Shown here piece after piece: positions 1 to 6,729 of a stretch of 64,000 nt of DNA (the stretch's first letter is position 1; every line of letters begins with the position of its first letter). The stretch is from assembly GCF_000331735.1 (NCBI RefSeq), contig NC_020126.1:5846501-5910500 (forward strand), written 5' to 3'. The notes below the pieces were generated by a model. It worked only from the letters and a program-made list of their open reading frames with translations, ran no database searches and was not told where the DNA came from. A program made the translations under genes and the position numbers. This DNA comes from Myxococcus stipitatus DSM 14675. GTDB lineage: Bacteria; Myxococcota; Myxococcia; Myxococcales; Myxococcaceae.

Positions 1-118
1 CGACCTCGATCTCCCGCGAGATCTTCCCCCGCTCGACGGACTGCAGGTGCTTCAGCTCGGACTTGAGCTTGCGCAGCCCGGAGGGGGTCATCGGGATGTT
101 GTCGCTCCCGCTAGCCAT
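1..118 (-). CDS. greA: transcription elongation factor GreA, N-terminal fragment
   Basis: Only the first 39 codons lie in the window; the rest runs off the left edge. GreA binds stalled RNA polymerase through the secondary channel and stimulates cleavage of backtracked RNA. The start of the visible protein (IPMTPSGLRKLKSELKHL, then a Glu/Lys-rich helix) is the typical first helix of the GreA N-terminal coiled coil. The ATG at 116-118 is preceded by an AAGGAG element at good spacing. A TTGACC/TACATT promoter on the same strand lies about 90 bases upstream. Family call is firm; GreB or another Gre homologue is less likely because the P-T-x-x-G-x-x-K-L opening is characteristic of GreA. Confidence 0.85.
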   Translation of the reverse strand, partial: MASGSDNIPMTPSGLRKLKSELKHLQSVERGKISREIEV

Positions 119-209
119 CGACACAGCTCCTTCCACCACTCCCAGGTTCACTAACGATTGAGGGCCGGCACCCCTCCCGGAGCCCGGCCCCCACCATGAT
201 GAAGGACTC

Positions 210-239
210 AATGTAGGGAACCCGAGTCCTGAAGGTCAA
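210..239 (-). promoter_or_regulatory. probable sigma-70 promoter of greA
   Basis: Read on the minus strand, TTGACC (234-239) and TACATT (210-215) are separated by 18 bases, close to the housekeeping consensus. The element points at greA with a leader of about 85-90 bases. The same TACATT -10 occurs at the rplC promoter in this window. Prediction from sequence only. Confidence 0.55.
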
Positions 240-304
240 CGAAACCCGTACATGGCCCTCGGAGTCGCTGGGCGCACGCGGGGTGAGCCGCTAGGCTGCC
301 CCTC

Positions 305-835
305 GTGCTGTCCGTCCAGGAACTGCGTGCCCTCGCCGCGTCTCTGTCCGCCAAGGACTTCGAGCGGCAATTGGGGCCCTTCGCCCTCATCCAGCGTCCC
401 CCCTCGGAGGCCTCGGCCGCGGTGCTCGCGCCCACCCGCATGGCGGACCCGGAGGACATCAGCCTGGGCATGATGTCGCTCCTGTTTGAATTCGAACACC
501 TGCGCGTCGCCACCCTCCCGCCCCTCCACGCGACGGACCGCCTGCGCATCGGCCGGCGCATGGACTGCGACCTGGTCATCGACGACGCGTCCGTCTCCAA
601 GCTGCACGCCGAGCTGCGCTGGAGCGAGGCCGACCACCGCTGCACCGTGCAGGACCTGGGCTCCACCAACGGCACCTTCCTCAACGCCGGCACCCTGGGA
701 CAGCGCGAGGCCACGCTGCGCGACGGCGACATCCTCAGCTTCGGAAACGTCCAGTACTGGTACCTGGAATCGAAGACGCTGCATGAGCGCCTGCGAGCGG
801 GCGAGGCCACCGGCCTGGGCTCGCGCAGCGGCTAG
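305..835 (+). CDS. FHA domain protein
   Basis: 176 residues. The FHA domain covers about residues 75-160: the strand-turn LRIGRRMDCDLVIDD, the S-x-x-H element (SVSKLHAEL) and the G-S-T-N-G-T-F motif are all intact, so phosphothreonine binding is expected. The N-terminal 70 residues resemble no domain I can name. There is no kinase, membrane segment or signal peptide, so it is probably a cytoplasmic adaptor reading Ser/Thr kinase signals, which are abundant in myxobacteria. The start is a GTG; an in-frame ATG lies further in, but only the GTG keeps the conserved-looking N-terminal helix. It is divergent from greA and followed by the ATL gene. Confidence 0.75.
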   Translation: MLSVQELRALAASLSAKDFERQLGPFALIQRPPSEASAAVLAPTRMADPEDISLGMMSLLFEFEHLRVATLPPLHATDRLRIGRRMDCDLVIDDASVSKLHAELRWSEADHRCTVQDLGSTNGTFLNAGTLGQREATLRDGDILSFGNVQYWYLESKTLHERLRAGEATGLGSRSG

Positions 836-889
836 ACCTCGCCTCGCCCCCCGTCCCGTGGATAGGTTGCGCCCAGGAGCCAGGACACC

Positions 890-1297
890 ATGACGCAGCA
901 GAGCCCTCGCGACGAGCGCGACTACTTCGAACGCATCTACACCGCCGTCGAGCAGGTGCCCTGGGGCAAGGTGGCCACCTACGGCGACATCGCGACCCTC
1001 GTCGGAGACGGCTGTGATGCCCGCGTCGTGGGTCATGCGCTCGGCGCCCTGGGCGCTCGCTCCGCCACCGTGCCGTGGCAGCGCATCATCAACCGCACGG
1101 GCGGCATCAGCCTCACCGGGCATGGGCAGCGCGAGCGGCTCGAAGAGGAAGGCGTGGCCTTCGACGAGCGCGGCAACGCGCGGATGGACGCGCACCACTG
1201 GAGCGGCCCCAGCGAGGAGTGGGCTCGCGCGAATGGCTTCCAGACGCTGCCGCGCACCGCCGAGAAACCGGCCTCCGCGCAGCTTCAGCTGTTCTGA
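890..1297 (+). CDS. alkyltransferase-like protein (ATL, MGMT DNA-binding domain family)
   Basis: 135 residues, the size of the MGMT/Ogt C-terminal DNA-binding domain alone. The helix-turn-helix (VPWGKVATYGDIA, about residues 22-35) and the arginine-finger region (ARVVGHALGAL) are present. At the active-site loop the PCHR motif of true O6-alkylguanine transferases reads VPWQRIIN: the acceptor cysteine is replaced by tryptophan. That is the hallmark of alkyltransferase-like proteins, which bind and flip alkylated guanine and hand the lesion to nucleotide excision repair instead of transferring the alkyl group. The ATG is well placed after the short gap from the FHA gene. Confidence 0.85.
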   Translation: MTQQSPRDERDYFERIYTAVEQVPWGKVATYGDIATLVGDGCDARVVGHALGALGARSATVPWQRIINRTGGISLTGHGQRERLEEEGVAFDERGNARMDAHHWSGPSEEWARANGFQTLPRTAEKPASAQLQLF

Positions 1298-1395
1298 CAC
1301 GTCACATCCTGCACCAAGGGCTCGGCCTCCCGGCTGCTTGCCTGCGGGAATAGACGCGCGAGAGTCGGGCTCTTGCCCTCGGGCCGGATTCCGCC

Positions 1396-1941
1396 ATGTC
1401 GCTCGCGCTATTCCGCTGGAGTGTCGTCCTGTTGCTGTGCCTGTTCACCTCGGCCGCCGTCGCGGGGGAGGTGCGCACGCGGAAGAACAAGGCGAAGGCC
1501 CCCAGGCTCGTGAGCCTCCCGGGAGGGCACCAGCTCCACCGAGACACCGCGACGGCGTACCAGCGCATGGCCCAGGATGCGGCGAAGCACGGCATCGTGT
1601 TGACAGTCACGAGCGGCTACCGCTCCCCGCATGAGCAGCGGTGGCTCTACGAGCAGTACCGGCAAGGCAGCGGCAACAAGGCGGCGCGGCCCGGCCAGTC
1701 GAAACACCAGCTGGGCATCGCGGTGGACCTCATCGTGGGCAAGCGCACGTCGAAGCGCTACCGATGGCTCAAGGCCAATGCCTGTCGCTTCGGCTTCCGC
1801 CGCACGGTGCGCTCGGAGCCGTGGCATTGGGAGTACCACCCTCGGAGCACCTTCCCTCCCGTGGCCGGCTTCGACTGCCTGGGCCGCAAGACGCGCCCGC
1901 CCGAGCCCCCCACGCCCGTGGCCACCCAGGACCCGAGCTGA
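1396..1941 (+). CDS. secreted M15-family D-alanyl-D-alanine carboxypeptidase (VanY-like)
   Basis: 181 residues with a hydrophobic signal peptide (about residues 5-23, ending AAVAGE). The mature part carries the M15 zinc-peptidase signatures: TSGYRSPHEQ, SKHQLGIAVD (S-x-H-x-x-G-x-A-x-D, zinc ligands His and Asp) and EPWHWEY (catalytic Glu and third ligand His). Expected role is trimming D-Ala-D-Ala or related bonds in peptidoglycan in the periplasm. The C-terminus ends in a Pro/Thr-rich tail of about 20 residues. It stands alone, without vanRS/HAX genes, so an immunity or wall-remodelling function is more likely than vancomycin resistance. Confidence 0.8.
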   Translation: MSLALFRWSVVLLLCLFTSAAVAGEVRTRKNKAKAPRLVSLPGGHQLHRDTATAYQRMAQDAAKHGIVLTVTSGYRSPHEQRWLYEQYRQGSGNKAARPGQSKHQLGIAVDLIVGKRTSKRYRWLKANACRFGFRRTVRSEPWHWEYHPRSTFPPVAGFDCLGRKTRPPEPPTPVATQDPS

Positions 1942-2056
1942 GTCACCCACGCCCCATGCGGGCGCTCACGACGTCACAAAGACGTCACGCGCTCAGGCTA
2001 TCGTCGCCTTCCGCGCCCCGTTCATGGGTGGGGAAACTCTCGTGGAGGTCGGCGCG

Positions 2057-2986
2057 ATGAATCCATTGGATTGGTCAGGTCCGCAGTTCCTCAGGGTGTA
2101 CGTCGCGATGTTCGTGGTGGCCGTGGTCACGGGCATCGCGCTTCGCCGCCTGCTGCGGGGCCCCGGCGGACGGACGGGACGCGAGCACCAGGCGCTCGAC
2201 CCGTACGACGTCGCGCTGTTGTCGGGTCCGAAGGAAGTCGTCCACACCGCCCTCGCCCGGCTCCTGCACGAGGGCGTGATTCGCATGGACGGCACGAACA
2301 TCGAGCTCACCGGAAAGCGTCCCACCCTCCGCTCGCCCGTCGAGCGCGCCACCTACGGCGCGGTCTCGGGTCAGTCCCTGCGCCTCGCGGAGCTGCATGC
2401 CCGAGCAGAGCCCGCCATCGAGCAGCTCAAGGAGCCGCTCATCCAACAGGGCTTGCTGGTCGACGCCCCTCGGGCACGACTCGCCCGGTGGCTGCCTCCG
2501 CTCCTCGGCGTCGTGCTGCTGGTGGTGGGGCTGGCCAAGATCCTCGTGGGCCTGTCGCGCGACAAGCCCGTGGGCATCCTGTTCCTGTTCAGCATCTTCA
2601 GCTTCATCGCCGTCTACCTGTTCTCCCGGAAGACCTGGCGCACCCGCCTGGGTGATGAGGTCCTGTGGGTCCTGCGGACGGAGCAACAGGCCCTGCGACT
2701 CACCGCGCGCAGCGCGAAGTCTCCCGAGGTGATGAACAGCCACGACCTGGCGCTCGCGGTGGCCCTCTTCGGTCTCGGGGTGGTCCCCCTGACCGACTTC
2801 GAGCTGTTGCGCCGGCAGATCGCCCCCGAGGTCTCCAGCGGAGGAGACTCCAGCTCCAGCAGCGGCGGCTGTGGTGGAGGGAGCAGCGGCTGCGCGGGCG
2901 GCAGCAGCGACAGCGGCGGGAGCTGCAGCAGCAGTAGCAGCTGTGGGAGCAGCGGCTGCGGCGGTTGTGGCGGAGGTGGTGATTGA
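2057..2986 (+). CDS. TIGR04222-type membrane protein with Cys/Gly/Ser-only C-terminal tail
   Basis: 309 residues from the ATG at 2057 (GGAGGTC ribosome site). One membrane segment lies near residues 10-30, then a soluble region with the TIGR04222-like motif DPYDVALLSGPKEVV and a second repeat (LRLAELHARAEPAIEQL), then two membrane segments around residues 150-200. The last 50 residues (260-309) consist almost entirely of Ser, Gly and Cys, with six cysteines at about 272, 279, 290, 296, 301 and 304. I recall the family as typically ending in such low-complexity tails. The gene overlaps the downstream DUF692 gene by four bases and forms a three-gene unit with it. My inference is that the tail is the substrate of that enzyme; this is not shown by the sequence itself. 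Confidence 0.75.
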   Translation: MNPLDWSGPQFLRVYVAMFVVAVVTGIALRRLLRGPGGRTGREHQALDPYDVALLSGPKEVVHTALARLLHEGVIRMDGTNIELTGKRPTLRSPVERATYGAVSGQSLRLAELHARAEPAIEQLKEPLIQQGLLVDAPRARLARWLPPLLGVVLLVVGLAKILVGLSRDKPVGILFLFSIFSFIAVYLFSRKTWRTRLGDEVLWVLRTEQQALRLTARSAKSPEVMNSHDLALAVALFGLGVVPLTDFELLRRQIAPEVSSGGDSSSSSGGCGGGSSGCAGGSSDSGGSCSSSSSCGSSGCGGCGGGGD

Positions 2987-3828
2987 GCGGGGTCTCGCTC
3001 CAGGGCGTGGGCATCGGCTGGCGACGGGAGCTGGCGCTGTTCATCGACCGGATGCCTTCCCCCGGCTTCGTGGAGGTCCTCGCCGAGCACCTTCCTCCCA
3101 CGGGCCCCATCCCCGTGCCGCTGGTGCAGCTTCGCAAGCGCGGTGTCCCCCTGGTGTTGCATTCCGTCTCCCTGGGCCTCGGCGCCGCGGAGCCGCTGTC
3201 CTCCGAGCGGCTGTCCTGGCTCGCGCGACTGGCGGAGCGGCTGGGCGCGGTCTGCATCAGCGAGCACCTGGCCTTTGTCCGCGCGGGAGGCATTGAGGCT
3301 GGCCATCTGCTGCCAATCCCTCGCACCACGGATGCGCTGGAGGTGTTGGCGGAGAATGTATCGCGAGCCCAAGCCGCGCTGCCCGTCCCGCTCGCGCTGG
3401 AGAACGTGGCCTCGCTGTTCGAGTGGCCCGACGCGGCCTTCACCGAAGCGGAGTTCCTGCGCGAGGTGCTCGCGCGAACCAGCGCCTCCCTGCTGCTCGA
3501 TGTCGCGAACCTCCACGCCCACGCGCTCAACCACGGCACGGACGCGGACGCGGTCCTGGCATCGGTGCCTCGTGAGCGACTGGCCTATGTGCATGTGGCC
3601 GGTGGCGTCCAACACGGCGGCCTGTATCACGACACCCACGCGCACCCCGTGCCCACGGGGCCGCTGTCCCTGCTGGAGCGATTGGCGCGGAGGCTCGGCC
3701 CGGTGCCGGTGATGCTCGAACGGGATGACCGCTTCCCCTCCGAGACGGAGCTGTCCGCGGAGCTCGCGGAGATGTCCCTCGCGATGAAGCGCGGTGTCAC
3801 ACGCGAGCGCGCGGAGGCTCACGGATGA
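2983..3828 (+). CDS. DUF692 / MNIO-family iron-dependent peptide-modifying enzyme
   Basis: 281 residues, a full-length DUF692 TIM barrel. Members (MbnB, TglH, ChrH, BufB) use two or three non-heme irons to oxidise cysteine residues of peptides into heterocycles or related groups. The metal-ligand motifs are all recognisable: LVLHSVSLGLG, CISEHLAF, LALENVASLF, LLLDVANLHAHALNHG, VHVAGG, DTHAHPVP and MLERDD. The start is a TTG whose last two bases overlap the upstream TGA stop (TTGA), implying translational coupling to the Cys-tail protein. It overlaps the next gene by ATGA. A sugar isomerase (same fold) is the alternative, but the motif set fits MNIO. Confidence 0.85.
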   Translation: MSGVSLQGVGIGWRRELALFIDRMPSPGFVEVLAEHLPPTGPIPVPLVQLRKRGVPLVLHSVSLGLGAAEPLSSERLSWLARLAERLGAVCISEHLAFVRAGGIEAGHLLPIPRTTDALEVLAENVSRAQAALPVPLALENVASLFEWPDAAFTEAEFLREVLARTSASLLLDVANLHAHALNHGTDADAVLASVPRERLAYVHVAGGVQHGGLYHDTHAHPVPTGPLSLLERLARRLGPVPVMLERDDRFPSETELSAELAEMSLAMKRGVTRERAEAHG

Positions 3829-4295
3829 GCGCGCGTGAGCGGCTGGCCCAGGCCCAGGGGGAGCTGGTGCGAGCGCTCGGCGTGGGAGGCCCCGTTCCCG
3901 CGGGCTTCGATACAGCGCGCGTCCAGGCCGCCGCCCAAGCCTTGATTCACAAGCGACGCCGAGCCGTGGAGAACACCTGGCCCCAGCTCGCCTCGGCCCT
4001 GGGCCCTGACTTCGCGCGCCACTTCGATTCCTGGGCCCGCGCCCATCCCATGTCCGTGGAGCCAGACCCACGCGCCGAGGGGCGACGCTTCGCTGAAACA
4101 CTCCGAGGACCCGGTCTCCTCCCCGCATCGGTTTCCGGGGTCCTGCTCGACTTCGATGCACGGTGGAACTGGATAGCTACAGGAGAAGCGGTGCGGCGCC
4201 GCGGATTCGCGCTCGTCATCCGGCGAGACACCTTCACCCGGCGATGGCAAGTGGCCCTGAGGCTCCCCGGCGGGCGAGTGATGCGGTGGGTCTGA
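3825..4295 (+). CDS. small DUF2063-like partner protein of the MNIO enzyme
   Basis: 156 residues, overlapping the MNIO gene by ATGA. The first about 75 residues are helical and carry the pattern RVQAAAQALIHKRRRAVENT followed by a W-P-x-L-A-x-x-L-G-x-x-F-x-x-x-F element and WARAHP. This resembles the N-terminal helical domain of DUF2063 proteins, which dock peptide substrates onto MNIO enzymes in other systems. The C-terminal half is predicted mixed strand/helix and not recognised. Assignment as partner rests on position plus this weak pattern. It has no signal peptide or membrane segment, so it should act in the cytoplasm with the enzyme. Confidence 0.55.
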   Translation: MSARERLAQAQGELVRALGVGGPVPAGFDTARVQAAAQALIHKRRRAVENTWPQLASALGPDFARHFDSWARAHPMSVEPDPRAEGRRFAETLRGPGLLPASVSGVLLDFDARWNWIATGEAVRRRGFALVIRRDTFTRRWQVALRLPGGRVMRWV

Positions 4296-4374
4296 CCGCA
4301 CATCTCCGATGAGGGCATGATTCCAGGTCCCATCTCGATTACCGTTATCGCTTCTCTTCGAGCCGAGGGGGCGC

Positions 4375-6729
4375 ATGCTCGTCGTGCCATCCATCCTGGA
4401 TGCGGTCACCGTTCACGCGGAGGGGGCGCTGTGTACACGCGTCGCCACCCTGCAACTGGTGGAGGGCCGCGTTCCAACCGAAGTCCAGCTCAACGGTCTT
4501 CCCCTGTCACTGCGTGCCGGAACACTCCGAGCCAGCGTGAGACAAGGACCACCCGGTCTCACCGTCCGCGCCATCCGCCCGACCTACGACGTCCAGCTTC
4601 CACCTGAAGTCGACGTGCCCAGCGAGCATCAAGCGCTGGAGGCGGCCCGCGCGCGGGTCTCGGATGTGACAACGCGGCTGGCGGGACTGCAGCGCGAGCT
4701 CCAAGCCATTGGCGCGCTCAAGCCCACGTTCGCTCCGAAGAACAAGGACCACTACCAGCCGCACGAGGCACCGCTGGCCGCGATGCTGTCGCTGACGTCC
4801 TTCGTGGACGCGGAGCTGGCCGCCTTGCACTCGCGACGTCTGGGGTTGGAGCGAGACCTGCGCGACGCGGAGGCCGACGTACAACTGCGGCGACAGCGCT
4901 TGCACGAAGCCTCCAGTGCCGTGCGCGGTGAGCGAGCCCGCGTGTATCGCGCCGCCGTGCTCACGTTGTCCGGCACCCCCTGGCCTCGCGAGACACCCGC
5001 GCTCATCGCCCTGGAGTACGCCGTACCGGGCGCGCGCTGGGTCCCCACGTATGACCTGCACCTGCCCAAGACGCTGGAAGAAGGAACGATGCGCATGCGC
5101 GCGTCCATCATCCAGCGCACGGGCGAGGACTGGTCCGGCGTGAAGCTGGCCGTGTCCACCGCCGCGCTGGACCGAAGGGCCGAGGTCCCCGAGCTCAAGG
5201 CCCTGCGCATCGGACGTCGGCAACCCGCACCGCCTCGCTCCGGTTGGCGCGAGCCGCCTCCGGGACTGGATGAGCTCTTCGCGGGCTACGACTCCTTCCG
5301 TCCCGCGCCCGCGTCCGCATTCAAGAACCAGCCCCTCAACGGCCCCGGCGCCGCTCCGTACCAGGCCGCCATCGGCGGCGTGCTCCCGCAGGAAGGCGCG
5401 GCGGCCCCGGACATGACGGCTCAGCTCGAGGAGGCCACTTCCGGCGGCGCGCCTCAGGCGAAGAAGAAGTCACGGCCTCATCGGGACGTCGACATGGCGG
5501 GGGCCCCGGCACCCGCGATGGCCGCGCCCGGAGGACCCGCCTCCGCGTCTGCCTCCCGGTCCGCGCCACGTCCCCCGTCGGCGCCCATGGCCTCGAAGCC
5601 CTCGCAGAACCTGGCCCGCATGGAGCCAGAGGACATGCCCGCACGCAGCCGCGCGCGCGGCTTCCGAGGAGGAGCCCCCTCCCCGAAGCAGTACGAGGGC
5701 ATGGACGACGATGACATGGCCAAGGAGAGCCTGTCCCTCGACGAGCCCATGATGGCGGACCTCGCCCCGGAGCCCGAGTCGGAGGATGGCTTCGGGGGCT
5801 CGGCCGAGAAGCCGGGCGCCACGTCGCGTCTGGACCCCGCCGACCAGTGGCTGGACTACGAGCGGCTGTCCCTGGGCCCCGCGGATGGCGAGTCCTCCGC
5901 GCGCGGCCGGCTCCACCCTCGCCCCAGTCACGTCACGCGCGAGGTGATGGCCCTGTCGGCCATCCAGGTCCAGGTCAACGTCGTCTCCTTCGTGGCCGTG
6001 TGTGAGCGGGAGGTGGCCAGCCTCTGGCGTGTCCCCGCCCCCGCTTGGACCGTTCCCCCGCGCGAGTCGGCGATGCACTTCGATGCGCGGTTCGACGTGG
6101 AGACCCGCGCGGACGTGCCCTCCGATGGGACGTGGCACACGCTGCCTGTCCTCTCCGTCCCCGTGGGATTGTCGCCCGAGTACGTCTGCGTGCCCTCCGT
6201 GGAGCCCCGCGCGTTCCGCACGGTGCGCGTGGAGAACCGGACGCCCTACCCGCTCCTCGCGGGCCCGGTGGATGTCACGCTCGGCGACGAGTTCCTGATG
6301 ACGTCACCGCTGCCCACCATGCCTCCAGGCTCGACGCAGCGCCTGGGCTTGGGCGTCGAGGAGTCCATCAAGGTCGCGCGCAACACGCGCTTCGACGAAG
6401 CCTCCGGCGGCATCTTCGGCGGCGCGACGATGCTCACGCACCAGGTCTCGGTGGAGCTGGCCAACCGGCTCACCAATCGAATCCTCATCGAGGTGTGCGA
6501 GCGCGTGCCCGCGGTGCCCTCGAACTTCGAGAAGGACATCAAGGTGGAGGAGACGGAGGTGGCGCCGCATTGGCAGAAACGCACGCCCTTGCCAGGGGAA
6601 GTCCCCGTGGAGGGAGAGCGCGCGTGGCGCGTGGTGCTCCAGCCCGGTGAAGCCCAGACGCTCAAGGCCACATGGACCGTGAAGATTCCCGCCAGCAAGA
6701 TGCTGGGCGGCGGAAACAGGAGGACCTGA
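4375..6729 (+). CDS. DUF4139 / MuiA-like protein with long low-complexity insert
   Basis: 784 residues. The N-terminal about 100 residues form the beta-rich DUF4140-type domain (VTVHAEGALCTRVATLQL opening), followed by a coiled coil (residues about 80-190) and the DUF4139 domain, which begins LEYAVPGARWVPTYDLHL and resumes near residue 530 (VNVVSFVAVCEREVASLW onwards). Between them lies a roughly 230-residue Pro/Ala/Met/acidic insert that is unusual for the family. Relatives (mucoidy inhibitor A) are of unclear biochemical function. There is no signal peptide. The stop overlaps the start of the next DUF4139 gene (TGATG), so the two are coupled. It begins 79 bases after the MNIO unit, after a GAGGGG ribosome site, and may or may not share its transcript. 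Confidence 0.75.
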   Translation: MLVVPSILDAVTVHAEGALCTRVATLQLVEGRVPTEVQLNGLPLSLRAGTLRASVRQGPPGLTVRAIRPTYDVQLPPEVDVPSEHQALEAARARVSDVTTRLAGLQRELQAIGALKPTFAPKNKDHYQPHEAPLAAMLSLTSFVDAELAALHSRRLGLERDLRDAEADVQLRRQRLHEASSAVRGERARVYRAAVLTLSGTPWPRETPALIALEYAVPGARWVPTYDLHLPKTLEEGTMRMRASIIQRTGEDWSGVKLAVSTAALDRRAEVPELKALRIGRRQPAPPRSGWREPPPGLDELFAGYDSFRPAPASAFKNQPLNGPGAAPYQAAIGGVLPQEGAAAPDMTAQLEEATSGGAPQAKKKSRPHRDVDMAGAPAPAMAAPGGPASASASRSAPRPPSAPMASKPSQNLARMEPEDMPARSRARGFRGGAPSPKQYEGMDDDDMAKESLSLDEPMMADLAPEPESEDGFGGSAEKPGATSRLDPADQWLDYERLSLGPADGESSARGRLHPRPSHVTREVMALSAIQVQVNVVSFVAVCEREVASLWRVPAPAWTVPPRESAMHFDARFDVETRADVPSDGTWHTLPVLSVPVGLSPEYVCVPSVEPRAFRTVRVENRTPYPLLAGPVDVTLGDEFLMTSPLPTMPPGSTQRLGLGVEESIKVARNTRFDEASGGIFGGATMLTHQVSVELANRLTNRILIEVCERVPAVPSNFEKDIKVEETEVAPHWQKRTPLPGEVPVEGERAWRVVLQPGEAQTLKATWTVKIPASKMLGGGNRRT

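Noticed and set aside
890-1297. Active O6-methylguanine-DNA methyltransferase
   Set aside because: The acceptor cysteine is absent (Trp in its place), so the ATL call was preferred.
1396-1941. Vancomycin-resistance VanY
   Set aside because: Family match only; no van regulatory or ligase genes nearby.
2834-2983. Zinc-finger or metallothionein domain
   Set aside because: No CxxC spacing or His ligands; the tail is low-complexity and better explained as a modification target or disordered segment.
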